Source: Cristatella mucedo (lineage: Eukaryota > Bryozoa > Phylactolaemata > Cristatellidae). From it: DNA of 64,000 nucleotides. Location: contig WPIO01000030.1 in the NCBI GenBank assembly GCA_009760855.2, forward strand, positions 4,510,967-4,574,966, read 5' to 3'. The notes beneath the pieces are model-generated. The model did not search any database and was not told where the DNA came from. It saw nothing but the letters and a program-made list of their open reading frames with translations. The first letter of the stretch is position 1, and every line of letters starts with the position of its first letter. This document shows, piece after piece, positions 27,855 to 40,394 of this stretch. A program made the position numbers and the translations under genes.

Positions 27855-28960
27855 ACAGTGCTATGTATCTCAGCATAATTTAATAACCAGATTAAAACAC
27901 ACTCTTAGGAGTTACTCAACCTTACATGACTGTTATGATTCACCAGCACCAAAGGGTGCATTTATGGCATTCAAACTAAAATAAGTTTAAGATAATTTGC
28001 GTGGAAGTATATGCCATCACACTTACATTTTGGAGCAGCTTTGCTAATGTAGTATAAGAACAGCGATGTTGCGGTTAGAAAATGCAACCCGGTTCTAAAT
28101 TTCAATTCAAATAATTATCACGCACAACTCACAGACTCGATTTTCAAGAAAATAACTCTGGCCGATCGACCTTCGTTTTAGTATTTCTCATTAGCAGTTT
28201 GACTTAGTCAATGAAGACTTTCAGACTTTTTCACACAAATCTTTATGATTGAGTGGCATTTGATAGTACAATTTGTATGTAGATACTGGGCAATTCTTGC
28301 CGCGATTTTCACATGCGTAGTTTATTGGGCACTGAGAACTGCCCATGCACGGATTGCCACGTGAGAGTGGCCAAGAATTCATTAATGGAGACGAAACTCT
28401 CTAAGAGGAGGTCTGATCCTTTATACTGAAGACCTATAACCTCGTTGCAAGATTGAATTGCTACTTTTGGACATACTTCCTGGTTTTAGAGGAACAGCAG
28501 CTACATAACCCTCATGTCACATCCGTGCCGGCTATTTTCAATTGACTAGTGAGACATCTTACCACCCGGTGACTTCGAATCAGGGTAATGAAAAGGCCTT
28601 AAGGATTTCGTAATGGCCTCTTTGCGAGTCTTATATCTTGTAGATGTCATATCTCAATTAATATTGACCCGATCAACTTGAAATTTGAAACGTGTGATTT
28701 TTGTGCTTTCACATCACTTCAGCTGTCTCTCATGTAAATTGGACTTTAGTAGATACTTATTTTGATGGTGAACTGGCTTTTTCATTCCAACACGTTTTGT
28801 CATAATGCTGCCCCGAGATGTCGTGCAACTGTCACACGTAAACTAATAATGATTTGATCAACGTGCAGTTTGAGAGATGCTTTACTTGGTATGTGCTTCA
28901 AAGCTGTATGACAGAAAACGGAGTGACTAGGGCCTTTTCTTCATAGCTTGCATGCTTTAC
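27855..28960. other. No recognised feature
   Basis: No coding frame or named repeat is seen. Confidence 0.4.
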
Positions 28961-28962
28961 AT

Positions 28963-29040
28963 CAGGGGTCGGCCAACTTTTCGGACTACTAGGCCATTTC
29001 AAGAGGTCAAAAAGGCACACTGAGCCAGAATCATTTTTGA
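28963..29040 (+). mobile_element. Possible hAT transposon end
   Basis: It begins CAGGGGTCGGCCAACTTTTC and continues to GGCCATTT and AAAAAGGCACACTGAGCC. This resembles the 5' terminus of Charlie-like hAT DNA transposons. The 8 bases before it (CTTTACAT) would be one copy of a target duplication. The matching right end is not seen, so it is a fragment cut by the LINE that follows. Confidence 0.45.
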
Positions 29041-29041
29041 A

Positions 29042-31495
29042 ATGTGTGATCCAGCTCTTCTTGATCGGCACTCAGACTCGACCGACAGCCTCGAAACCTT
29101 CACTGATGCAGTGAAGTTGACACTCAGGAGTGCTCTTGACAAGCAAGCTCCCGTTCATTCTATCTATGTACAGAGTCGTAGAGATTTCTTTAAATTGACC
29201 GAAAAAGACATTGAAAGATGTGCCATGTTAAGCGCAGGCTTGAACGTCGTTTTAAGAAATCGGGGTCTGATGCAGATCTAGTCAATTTCAGAGACTTCCG
29301 TCGAGTCTACACCCGGAAGCTTAAAAGAGCCAGGGCTTCTTTTTTTCACTCGAAAACTGAGTTCCTGCCAGTCGGACCCTAAACAGATTTACAAGACAGC
29401 AAACAATTTACTGGCCAATGCTGAGGGGTCTGACGCCCCAGATATTAACTGCTCAGCCGAAATGTTTTCAGCCTTCTCTACAGAAAAGATTTTGCACACT
29501 CGTTCGTCCATAAAGCCCCCTCCGAGTAAAGCAACTGTAGAATCACAACCTGCAACTTTCCTTAAAAGGTTTTTCATGGTTTCTGCATGCAATGTGGCTA
29601 CCTTAATAAGGTCTTGTAAAAAGAGCTGGTCTCCTGAAGACCCATACCATCATCTCTGTGGGCTTCAATGACAGACCAACTTAGCCCTGCAACAACCAAG
29701 ATTTGTAATGCATCTCTGGGAAAAGGGGTCGTCCCCAAGTCCTTCAAATCGGCAATCGTTAGACCGATACTTAAAGAGCCTGGATTAGATACAGAGGTTC
29801 TTGCAAAATATCCCCCAGTTTCCCTTCTTCCTTTCTTGTCAAAGATTAAAAAAAATTGTGGCTAAGCAGCTGGTTGCACATTTTGAAAAGAATGAAATAT
29901 CGGAAACATTAAAAAAGGGTTCAAGAGGCAGCACTCCACTGAAAATTCTCTCCTCCGTGTTAACAATGATATTCCACGCCGAGCTGGTTTGGTCCAGTGG
30001 TTGAGGTGCTCGCCTCGACCAAAGCCTGGCTGAGGTCGCCGGCTCGAGCCCCGAGGCACATGTGAAGCACCCGAATAAAGATTAAGTTCTCTTAGGGTGC
30101 TATACAAATGAATTATATTTTATTATGTGGCAACGATGACGGGAAAGTCACTGCGCTAGCTCTGCTAGATCTATCAGCTGCCTTTGACACTATTGATCGC
30201 GATGTCCTAATTGAGCGATTGAGAACAATGATCGGTCTTGCCGACGAGGCACTGGCGTATTTTAAATTGTACTTGTCTGATTGCATTCAATCCGTGTCGT
30301 GTGGGGGTCAGGTCTCACACATGAGATGGGTCACCTGTGAAGTTCCTCAAGGGTCCGTCCTCGGTCCTTTGCTGTTTACCATTTATACTCTACCAGTGGG
30401 AAAACTGATTGAGGCCCATAAAATGGGATATCACTTTTATGCTGACGATACTCCTCTGTATTTGTCATTCAAACCGTTGGAATCTGCTGCAGCAACTGTT
30501 AAACAGAATGCTTGCCTTACCGACATTTCATCCTAGATGTCGGAAAACTTCTTGAAGCAAAATGACAATCAAACCAAACTGCTGCTCATAGGACACTCTA
30601 AGCATGTGGCTGGATTTTAAGACTTTGATCTTCTAATAGATGATGTTGTTGTGCGACCATCACCACGTGCTCGAAATGTCGGTGTCGTTTTCGGCAGCTA
30701 CCTAAATTTTTAAAGCTTCATTAAGAAGACTGCTTCTATAGCTAAGCCATCGCGTCCGATCCCTATCCAAGGTTAGGAGCTGTCCTCCATAGTGGCTTGC
30801 AAAAAATTTCACTAGCTGTTTAGTTCTGTCTCAGCTTGATTATTGTAGTTCCCTTTTGGCTGGGCTACCAAAGAAAGCAGCTAGGCCACTGCAGCTGGCT
30901 ATGAATATGGCTGCAAGGCTAATCTTCAAGTCCCAGAGGTTTGACCACGTGTCTCCTTTGCGAAAAGAGCTAGGATGACTGCCGGTTGATCGACGGATGC
31001 ATAGCAAAGTTCTTTCGCTGACCCACAAGGCCCGCTACGGCTCGGCTATTCCATACCTTGCTGAACTGCTGCGCCAGTTTCAGCCTCCTCAGGTCCTGTA
31101 TAGACAATAAATTGGCTGTTCCATTCCTCGCTTAAAGACCGCCGACGACAGAAGCTTTAGCACTGCAGGTCCTAGGCTGGGAACTCGCTTTCACAATTCT
31201 TACGCAAAGACGACTACTTTCCTGCTACCGACTATGGCTCATCCTTTTCAGCGGTTCTTAGCTGCTACTTCCATGCTACTCATTACCTCAACTTCTCTCC
31301 CGACTCTGCTATGCTTCCCACTTTCTCTTTGTTTCGTGAGATAAAGTCTGTTTGCTACCGAACGCGTACCGAAAGCTGCTTAGGCTGTGAGTTTGCTATA
31401 GAAAATTCGCTTGCGTAACACTCACATAGTCTTTATGGCTTTGTGGAGTTACTGACGGAGATACATTAAATTACATTACATTACAGAAGAAACAA
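29042..31495 (+). mobile_element. L2-like LINE family 2, most complete plus-strand copy
   Basis: It lacks the endonuclease but spans the region before the RT, the whole RT and the 3' UTR, ending in a TACATTACATTACA tail. RT landmarks by position: ALLDLSAAFDTIDRD (motif A) near 30150-30200, EVPQGSVLGPLLF near 30340-30375 and FYADD near 30435-30450. The C-terminus is at about 30700-31200, with YCSSLLAGLPKKAARPLQLA. Frames are broken by stops and by a SINE-A at 29977-30123. It is inactive. Confidence 0.9.
29977..30123 (+). mobile_element. SINE-A, full-length, inside a LINE
   Basis: This is the best SINE-A copy. It has a box A-like TGGTCCAGTGGTTGAGGTGC, box B-like CCGGCTCGAGCCCCG, then GTGAAGCACCCGAATAAAGA, TTAAGTTCTCTTAGGGTGCT and an AT-rich tail. 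It splits the family-2 RT between NNDIL and GDDDG. The corresponding site in the copy at 44.1-44.3 kb is uninterrupted. Confidence 0.9.
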
Positions 31496-31497
31496 GA

Positions 31498-33120
31498 AGC
31501 ACTCCGAGGGGAGGTGGATTGATCGTGACTGGACGAACAAAAAACAGTCGCAAGAAACGCACAGACGCGCAAGGCAATTATAGGCGTAGACATTTGTCAT
31601 CCTTTCCCTCCCAGTCAGGCGCTTCTGTTTCATACAAGCGCATGACATCAGTTTTAAAAATAAACACGGGCCACAGCTGGATCTGCAACCGGCAGTAATG
31701 AAGGGGAAAAAACCAGACGGATCAATTAGGGCTGATCCAACAACGAATAAATAAAGAACTTTAGGCCAGACTGGAGTACAAGCTAGGCTGCAATTGGCCT
31801 AAAGGCCGGAGATTTTCAACCTTTGCTTTGCATCATCAGTTGTCTTCAAGAATGTTTTCCCCACTGTTGTCTTTGGTACATGCTAAACTGTACAGCTTAG
31901 CCAATTCTGATCACATCGACTCGAGATTTGGAATATGTGCTCTACTCGACCAGCATACATCAGCTCCAACCTTATTTGAATTTTATGGTAATTTAGTATT
32001 GTGCTGATGTCCTTGAATATTCTAGAAATTCATTTTGCTGATATAGTTCATGTTTGACACGTCAAAACTATTTTTTTAGATTTGGGCTGTTTTAAAAAAG
32101 TATCTTGCATAATTTTGAATGGTCGGCATATTTTTTTACATTGCATGTTATTGAGTCTGTTGAGTTTTTTGATTGCCATGTTTGGCTAAAAGACAATTGA
32201 AACTCGTGACCTTGACTCCTAAAGGTAATCATAAGGTCCCAGCGATAGTTATGGCTACACCAAAAGGTAGCTTTTGTTACCCCTGTTGTTTGGGCCAATT
32301 TGCATGCCGATCGTTTCATTGGTATTTGAGAAATTTCCATAAACGTGTTGTCAGGGGAGCTAGATCCCATCCGGTGGGGACATAACTTCCAACCCCTTGG
32401 TCTTTCCCCTTACAGGGCACAGGTTAGGAGTGTTAAAAGAAAGGTTATTGTAGCATTCTAGAAATGATATAGCAAATGCATTAACTACTTAGGCTGACTT
32501 ACTCCCGTGTAAGAAGGCTCTCATTTTAGCAGTGCTCCTCAGCTGAAGGTAGGCCGAGAGAGAATGTGCACTTCCTCAGACAATTCTTTTTGGAACTGCA
32601 CGGCCAGGTATACAAATTCTCTAGAAGTGAGAATCCCGCCATCTCGAATAAATTGTACAGCTATCTCAAAAAATGTGCTGTCGGGGTTGGGGAAACCGTA
32701 TGCCGATCACGCACATGGTAAATCAATGGTCTTGCTAGCTTCGATCTTAGCAGCCCAAGGCAGAACAACTCATCTTTGACAGTAGCAGATAAGGCGTACG
32801 TTGGGGTTCTCTTGGGTAACTTTATTAAGAAGACTCATCTGTGGCTGAAATGGTCCTGGGTCTATTTAGCAATGTTCTTGAGGGGCTACATGCTCGAAAA
32901 TTTAACCCGTACGCACAATCCCACAGCCTTATTTTATAAAAAGCCTCAGACAGGTTGAAGATATATTGGATGTGCTCATCACTTCAATAATAAAATAGTT
33001 CAACCTCGTGGAAATTGCAGTTTCATAGGATGACAGAGCTGAATTGCTTGTTTGTAAGCGATACAGCTCAGGAGTTCGTCCGGTCTGCCGTCAACGGCCT
33101 AAAGCCACATTGCATTACCT
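31498..33120. other. No recognised feature
   Basis: No exon or repeat that I can name. Confidence 0.4.
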
Positions 33121-33124
33121 CTGA

Positions 33125-33300
33125 TTGAGCTCATTTGTTTAACATTAAACATAGAATCGACTTTAAGGTTCTCTCTGTGGGTAATAGGTAGCCCGACACA
33201 TTTTCCGTAGCCCACCTATCCAACCTCATTGTTCCTCATTACAGAACTCGGGGAAACCGTATATGGGCTCGACTGTTTTTATTGCTCCCTTTTACAGTCT
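33125..33300 (+). mobile_element. Possible LINE RT C-terminal relic
   Basis: The translated string includes NIKHRIDFKVLSVGN and a downstream TRGNRIWARLF, like the QRIDFKVLSLT.......AWN region of family 1, with many changes. Confidence 0.35.
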
Positions 33301-33304
33301 CACT

Positions 33305-34900
33305 GTCTATAGGTGCACGTTTCATTTGTAATCATTGAAGGATCAGAATATTTAAAAATCCTAATGGCGAGCTTCACCATTGTGTTCTACCAGGGGGTCC
33401 CAATTTTCTTGCTACAGTTGTGTGTCCTCTTTAAAATTTATATCTGAAGTTTAATTTGTATTGAAAAAAAGAATTTCAAAATTTAAAAAAGTCTTTTCGA
33501 ATCCTAGCTGAATCTCCTTATTAGGGGCTTTTGAGACTAAAATATAACCGAAATCACCGAGGCTGTTCATATCTGCTTTTCGTAGATAGTATGCATGGAG
33601 AGCTAATGAAGTAGCAACACCTGACAAAACGAAAAAAAATTCAAAAGATTCAAAAAATTCAATGAACGCTATTGTTTGACCCAGCAGCGTTTTTCAAAAT
33701 CCAAGCTGATCTTACAGCGAGATTTTTATTTTCGATGAAACAGCAGAAACCAACACGAGACGAAATACGGATGAATATATTCGTGGCAGCAACTTTCTGA
33801 ATGCATAGTGGATGGTTTGGGTTTAATATGGTAGTCTTCCATCGTATGGAATAAACGAAATGCCATTTCGCACAAAGTAATGTTCGTTTAAAGTCGCAAA
33901 CACCTTTAAAGATCGTACAACTTAATAATTGCAAAAGTAGAAATATGGCCGAGATACCCTTGGGCTTTTGTAGTATGAGCGGAGCTCTTCAGCCATTCAC
34001 CAATTGTGGCTTAACAATATTTATGGGTTACCAATTAGGCAAACACATGACAATTCTTATTTCCAGCGCGGAAGGGAAAAATCTGTTTCAAAAATAAGTA
34101 CTTACTTAAGCATCCGTATGTAATACGTTAGCAATGCCGAGCTGTAGCCCTTTTCTAGGCTACTTGTATTATTCTGGTTCCATTAAAAAGGCCACAGCTT
34201 ACGATTCCATCCCTTTTTTTACGCCGTGTTCATGATCTAAACAGCTTGTGGGTTACTCGAACGTGGTTTTGCACTTCGTATTACACTTGAAACTCTGAAT
34301 AGGTGCCTAGAACTGAGACGGATGGTCGGTGCTTCCGCTGCACCCATGAAATGAGCGAAATGCAACAGATCGCCGCAGATGGCAAGCTATCAAGTCACGC
34401 TAAGTGCTACCAGATGCCCAATCAATTCACCACTCTCTCAAGAGGAATTTGGCTGGTTGATGTAGCTGCCAATAATAAAACCGAGACAATGCTTGCCAAG
34501 GCGTGGTCGTAGGTTTTCTCTCTCTGCGCATGTCCTCTCTAGTTGTGCATGCGTGGAGGTTTTCTTTATTCTTTGAGATGTTCCCCTCTAGTTCTCAAAC
34601 CCTGCCTGCCTTTTCATTCACTCACCAGAGTGATAGCAGCTAAACTACCGCTTCGGGGTCAAGTTATGCGCTTTGAAAAGTTTTTTATTGATTGTACGTA
34701 TAGTAAATAGTGGATACTCTTGGCAATTCTTGCTGCTTCAAGTGCTTCGGGCTAAATGATTTTATTCTCTCACTTTGCGCTTTCAAAAATTTGGAGGCCG
34801 CATCTAGACATTACTTCTCTGTGAGCGACGCAGCATGTTGGTAAAGGCTGGCGCCGGTATTTCTCTGCAGCTAGCAGTCTCACTAGGGTGGCCCGCCTTG
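33305..34900. other. No recognised feature
   Basis: AT-rich. A 91-codon minus frame (33659-33934) and a 69-codon plus frame (34303-34512) show no recognised domain. Confidence 0.4.
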
Positions 34901-34902
34901 AC

Positions 34903-34972
34903 CAGCGTCCTAAGAGAACATAATCTTTATCCAGGTGCTTTACATATTTACCTCTAGGCTCGAGCCCATCTC
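34903..34972 (-). mobile_element. SINE-A fragment
   Basis: The reverse of the SINE-A tail (CCTAAGAGAACATAATCTTT, CAGGTGCTTTACATAT) is followed by box B-like GGCTCGAGCCCA. Confidence 0.65.
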
Positions 34973-34974
34973 CT

Positions 34975-35685
34975 CAATGGTGAATTCTGGATGCCATTGA
35001 TGGCGAAAGTTTAGTAGGGAGAGGCTTTCACTAAATTTACTGTTCCAAGATGAAATTTGTGACATGTTTAAAAGGTTTTTTAAAGCTAATGCTGTGAGCA
35101 CATAGCTGTGTATAAATAGCCTCAAACTTAACAAACTTTGTATTCTACTTCAAAGTAGATTAGTACGTTGTGCTGACCAACGGAATAGCCAGGATTGTAG
35201 CTCGATGGATAGTATTGTCATTGAAGAGCGTAGCGTATGATCAAGGCTTGATTTTTTAAATAAGGTCAGAAAGGCTCATGAAGACATCTAAAATGTATTT
35301 CTCGCATTGGAGAACCTGACGTTATGGGCCCATGGTGCAGCCTGGAGCCATCGATCGACTCACTTGTGAAAAGAACCTTGTACTCCTCCCATAAGTTGCG
35401 AAATTGAAGCTCGCCGTCAGGCTGACCTCTTTAGAGTTATCTAAAAAAAGGCAACCTCTTTAGAAACTAAGCACTCGTGTACCCTTAGTAAAGATCATAG
35501 GCTACGCTTAAAGATAACCCTGAACATGCACGTCGGATGAGCGTTGTTTGAGCTACTTGTAAGCTCAATTTAAAAATAGAAAATAAGAAATCGCTCCAGA
35601 AAAAACTTCGAGGATGCGAACCAAAGGTGAGCCTCCCGCCAAGCTTTTAGAGCCGCTACTTAAACCTGATAGCGATATAGGAAGT
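34975..35685. other. No recognised feature
   Basis: No exon or named repeat. Confidence 0.4.
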
Positions 35686-35825
35686 GAGAAGTATAGCTCA
35701 GTCTTGAGCGCAGTCAAGGAACTGAGTAGCTTGGAAGTATCGGCTCAGGATGACTGGAAAGGATGTACCATAGTCGGCAGCAGAAGAGTATATGTCTGAC
35801 ATAAGAACCGTAGAAGTGATTTTTA

Positions 35826-35960
35826 CAGTGGTTAAGATGCTTGCCCCGACCAAGGTCTGGACGAAGTCTGGCCGTGGTCGTGGGCTCGAGCCCCGTGACA
35901 TATTTGAAGCGCCTGAAAAGAGATTAGGCTCTCTTAGGGCGCAATTGAAATGAATTATAT
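35826..35960 (+). mobile_element. SINE-A inside family-2 LINE
   Basis: Box A-like CAGTGGTTAAGATGCTTGCC, box B-like GTGGGCTCGAGCCCCG, then GAAGCGCCTGAAAAGAGATT, AGGCTCTCTTAGGGCGC and a TATA-rich tail. Confidence 0.85.
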
Positions 35961-37064
35961 ATAGTATTCATACAGCCTTCAACATGGAAAGCAAATGCTT
36001 CTGTCGCTAAAAGTCTAAAAGGGTTGGAATATAAAAGGCAATTTATTGTCTGTGTAGAACCTGAGAGCACGATAATGCTAAATCGGCTCAGCAGTTGAGC
36101 TAGGTAGAAAGATGCCAAGCCATACCAGGCCCCGTGGATCAGTGTGAGAACTTTGCTCTGTACACGTTGATCAATCGGAAGCCATTATAGCTCCTTTAGC
36201 GTAGAAGCACACGGCGGAACCTCTGAGACTTTTTAACTAGCCTTGCATCTGCATTTTTTACTAGTTGAAGTGGGCTAATAGTTACTTTTGGTGGTCCAGC
36301 CAAAAAAGGAATTGCAATAAAAGCCTAGAATGAACGAGAGAGCTAGTAAATGATTTGCAATCCACCATTGTAAACAGAACAATCCCTAATCTTAGAAAGC
36401 CCAACAAAGATTTCCAGAGGCTCGCTATAAAGAAAGAGCAGCAAAGGACCGAGAACGGACTATTGTGGGACTCCACAGGTGAGTGGAGTGGTGAATGAGA
36501 CCTCATCACTATGCAACACGGATTGAATACGATCGGACAACCACGACTTGAACCATGCCAGAATTTTGTCTGCCAGATCGATTGCTCTCAATCATTCAGC
36601 TAGGATATTTTGAGCATTAGTGTCGAAGGCAGCTAATAGACCGTACAGGGCCAGGGCAGCAATATTCCCGTCATCGCTGCTGCACCGGATGTCGTTGGTT
36701 ATACGGAGGAGAGCAGGTCCAGTGGAGTTGTGTCGCTTGAATCCTGATAAAAAATCAGTGTTACAAGCTGCTTAACGAAAATATTTTCCAGAATCTGCCT
36801 CAAAAAGTGAAACGGCGATAGTTTGGTAAGCCTCCGAATCAAATCCAAGTTTTTCAGCATTCGTCGAACGATGACCGATTTGAAAGACCGTTGAACAAAC
36901 TCGCTATCTGAAGAAGCATTAAGAATCTGAGTAACGGGCGGACCGCGTTCGTCTGACAGTGAAGACTACAGAGGAGATGGTATAGGGTCTCCAGGAGAGG
37001 AGCTCTTTTACTAGAACTGAGTAAGGTGGCTCCTTTGTACGCAGAAGCCTCGGAAAATAAAAAA

Positions 37065-37226
37065 AGGTAAGCTGATTTAACAGCATCATTTATGTAGCCG
37101 AAGAAGAACCTTTGTGGCTATCACCAACGCTTGTTGTGGTCAACAAAGGATCGACCAAGGCAGGACTCAAACCGTTAACCCGGGTTGTGAAGAGAGAGCG
37201 CCCTACCCCTAGGCTAAGGCCCAGGG
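37065..37226 (-). mobile_element. SINE-B inside family-2 LINE
   Basis: The minus strand has GCCTTAGCCTAGGGGTAGGG (box A region), CGGGTTAACGGTTTGAGTCC (box B region) and ends AATCAGCTTACC. Confidence 0.85.
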
Positions 37227-37904
37227 CTGAAAGTATCCGAAGAGTGCGTCCTCTCAAAGTTGGCAAGAAAAAATTGCTTACTTATTAATTACTTATTAAT
37301 CATCTTATTAATTAGATTTGAGTCTTGCTGGCAGGACTTCAGTTTCAAGTGATAAAGGAGCCCTGGCTTTTCTAAGCTTCGGGTATAGACACAAAGGAAG
37401 TATTTGAAATTGGTCCGATCATAATCGGACCCAGACTTCTTCCAACGGCGTTCAATCCTGAGCTTGACGATCATTGTGCATCTTTGAAAGAATTTTTTTA
37501 AATTAAAAATAATCTCCACGACTCGGTAGATAGAATGTTTGGGAGCCTGCTTATTAAGGACGTTGCTAAGTTTTATATTCGCCGCATCACTGAAGGTTTT
37601 GAGGCTGACGGCCGAGGCTGGGTGCAGATCAAGAAGACCTTCATATCAAACAGATTTCAAAAGTGCTGAGAATATAAGAGGTTTTCAAGTGGCGTCATTG
37701 GAAAAACTCGATGTTACCATGCACATACAATGGAACACGAACAGTGGCACACAGCAAAGTTAATGGGGTAGATATCTCAAATAAAAGAGACTCCAGAATA
37801 TGACCACCGAAGTTTAATTAAGGTGTTGGACCAAACCTAAGTTCTCCAGACCGTAAAGAAACGATTAGACCTGACTTTTGCTAGCTTTGTTAAGCTTTCT
37901 TTAA

Positions 37905-38425
37905 GAAAAGTTCTCTAAGAAAGCATAGCCACGGAGGAGATAGTTGCTGCATGTCAAACAGGAAGTATTATGCATACCTGCTTGTTATAGCCATGAAAGT
38001 AAGAAGCCAATCTGGTTTCTGGAAAGCAGATCTGCAGTAAGCTGGTGGCCTTACTCGGAACAGGTGACAGAGCTTGATAGCTGACTCACATGTTTTCCTC
38101 AGATGATCATGACGAATGACATCTTACTGTAGAGATCAACCTCTTGCTCTTAAAATCGTGATGAATTGCTCGTAATCGTTCTGGGTCAAACTTTTCTGCT
38201 CGTCACAAGTGGTCTATAGAGCTTTGATTTCGACAACATATGCAGTGCAGAGGATTGGACAACTAAAGGAAAAATGGTTTTGAGTGCTCCAGGCTAAAGA
38301 TTTAACCGATATTCTGTTTACAAAATTTTGAACATGTCTTGCATGTTTAAGAAAATTATGATTCACCATGATCATTAGAGAATACCAGAATTAGCTGGGG
38401 AAAAGGTTTCGGAGAAAGATTTATC
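37905..38425. other. No recognised feature
   Basis: Sequence between two LINE copies, no frame of note. Confidence 0.4.
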
Positions 38426-38427
38426 AT

Positions 38428-40300
38428 ATAATAATAATAATGATAATAATAATAATAATGCACTTGATAAAGCGCCCTCAGAGAACTTAATCTCTCTCTA
38501 GGCGCTTTACATTTGCTGCAAAGTGAAATGCAATTGAATAGTAAATAAAATCATGCTTGAAAAACAAGCAACATGAATAATATGGTTAGGGGTGACATGC
38601 ACAGGGTCAGCATGCAAATGTGGTTAGTGGCAGCATGCACAGTGTCAGCACCCATAAGCACATCAAGGACGAATCACAGGGACCCACTAAATGCTGTCCT
38701 AAATAGGTGTGTTTTTGAGTTCCTTTTAAATGTGGTCAGGTCGAGGGATGTTCTGACGCAGGTCGGGAGGGAGTTTCAGGCTTTGGGAGCATACGAACTA
38801 AATGCACGGTCTCCAAAGGATTTAAGGTTTGTACGGGGTATTTCTAGACTGTTGGATTCCGAAAAGCGGGTGGTACGATGCTTGGCCTGATGGGATAGTA
38901 TATCTGACAGATAGGCTGGAGCCATAAAATGAAGGGACCTAAAAGTGAGCGACAAAATCTTGAAGTCAATCCGTTGATTGACTGGTAGCCAGTGCAGGTC
39001 GGCGAGAAGTGGTGTGATGTGGCAACTGCGATGCTCACGACAGACAAGCCTAGCTGCAGAGTTTTGCACCAGCTGCAATCGCCTGATCGCACATGGCGGT
39101 AGGCCAGTGAGCAGTGAGTTGCAGAAGTCGAGACGGGATGTCACGAATGCATGGACCAACTTAGACTTGGTATCCTTATCTAAACGTGCCCGAATTTTAG
39201 CAATGGTGTGAAACTGAAAATAGGCAGATTTGACTGTGGAGCTGATATGGTCGTCTAACGAGAGGTCGCTTTGGAATATGCCACTTAGATTTCGAGCTGA
39301 TTCAACTGCAGATATGCTGACAGAGCCAATTTTGAGGGTCAGCCTTTCCAATCTCTGAATCACACTGGGTTTGCCCATAACTAGTAAGTTAGTTTTATCA
39401 TCGTTCAGTTTTAGAAAATTTGCTGCCATCCATGTGCGGATGTCATCAATGCATGCAGCAAGTGAGTTGAGAGAATTTGAGGTGCTCGAAGGCTGGAAGG
39501 GATCAAAGCAAAGGTACAACTGAGTGTCATCCGCATAGAAGTGAAAGCCTATCTTGTGCTTGGCAATCACATCAGCAAGAGGGAGAGTATAAACCGTGAA
39601 AAAAACCGGACCTAGCACGGAGCCTTGAGGTACTCCATATTTCAGAGGTACTACAGATGATCTTTGTCCATTCGCGTCAATACTCTGGAGTCTCCCACTG
39701 AGATAGTACCTGAACCACTGCAGAGCAATGCCAGTGATGCCTAGGCGAGATGAGAGGCGCTCTAGAAGAACTTTGTGATCGATGGTATCAAAAGCTGCCG
39801 AAAGATAGAGCTAAACAAGCAGAGACACTCTACCCATGTCTGCATTCCTAAGTAGGTCGTTGTATACCCGAAGCAATGCTGACTTTGTGGAGTGATTAGC
39901 TCTAAAGCCAGACTGGAACTTACTGGCAAGGTGTGAGGTTTCGATATATGAGTTCAGCTGGTCCGCCACGACCCGTTCCAGTGTCTTTGATAGGAATGGT
40001 AGAAGGGAGACTGGGCAATAGTTGCTCAAGTTCTCTTGGTCTAGTGTAGCTTTCTTGAGAATTGGCTTGACTACAGCTTTTTTGAAAGGTGCTGGGACAT
40101 GACCTGAGGCTAACGACATTAATGATGCTAGTTATGCATGGCAGCAGCATATCAATGCAACGTAGGAGCAGGACAGTGGGAATAGGGTCCAGAGGACTTG
40201 TTGTCTTCTTTGATTGAGATACGAACTTTGAGGCTAGATAACTAGTGACCTGCTTAAATGCAGACATAGTGCAGATATCGTGGAAAAGACCCTTACGTAT
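38428..40300 (-). mobile_element. L2-like LINE family 1, longest copy
   Basis: The left end is the (TAA)n tail and hairpin tail (AAGCGCCCTCAGAGAACTTA). The body covers the full RT and C-terminus, and the right end is truncated near 40300 before the endonuclease. It serves as the reference for fragments elsewhere in the window. Confidence 0.93.
38776..40119 (-). pseudogene. LINE family 1 reverse transcriptase, one in-frame stop
   Basis: Reading from 40119: PAPFKKAVVKPILKK, NYCPVSLLPFLSKTLERV and FQSGFRANHSTKSALLRV, then a TAG at 39813-39811 just before LYLSAAFDTIDH (motif A). It goes on with VPQGSVLGP (motif B), FHFYADDTQLYL (motif C, intact catalytic YADD) and LNDDKTNLLVMGKPS, then the thumb and C-terminus to SSYAPKA. 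The single stop sits just before motif A; the frame resumes downstream without a shift. A second break near 40120 separates the upstream frame. Inactive, but well preserved over about 1.3 kb. Confidence 0.9.
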
Positions 40301-40394
40301 TTAAACATTTTAGTGCTTATTCGGCACTCGTGCGGTGGTTGCTTTTTGACAGAAATTTGGGCATTATTTCACTGCCGGCGACGGTTTCAGCTAT

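Larger units (their letters stand above)
35690..37900 (-). mobile_element. L2-like LINE family 2, degraded long copy
   Basis: Collinear in minus orientation with the copy at 42.2-47.9 kb. The RT C-terminus is near 36050-36350 and the VPQGS region near 36450. The SAAFDT stretch is near 36600-36640 (plus strand GTGTCGAAGGCAGCTAATAG). The pre-RT region is near 37320-37560 and a short endonuclease relic near 37790-37890. It is interrupted by SINE-A (35826-35960) and SINE-B (37065-37226). Many stops. Confidence 0.82.

Noticed and set aside
29977-30060. Possible tRNA gene
   Set aside because: The box A and box B strings belong to SINE-A: the tRNA fold is not complete, and the LINE-like tail follows. 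The same applies to the other tRNA-like heads.
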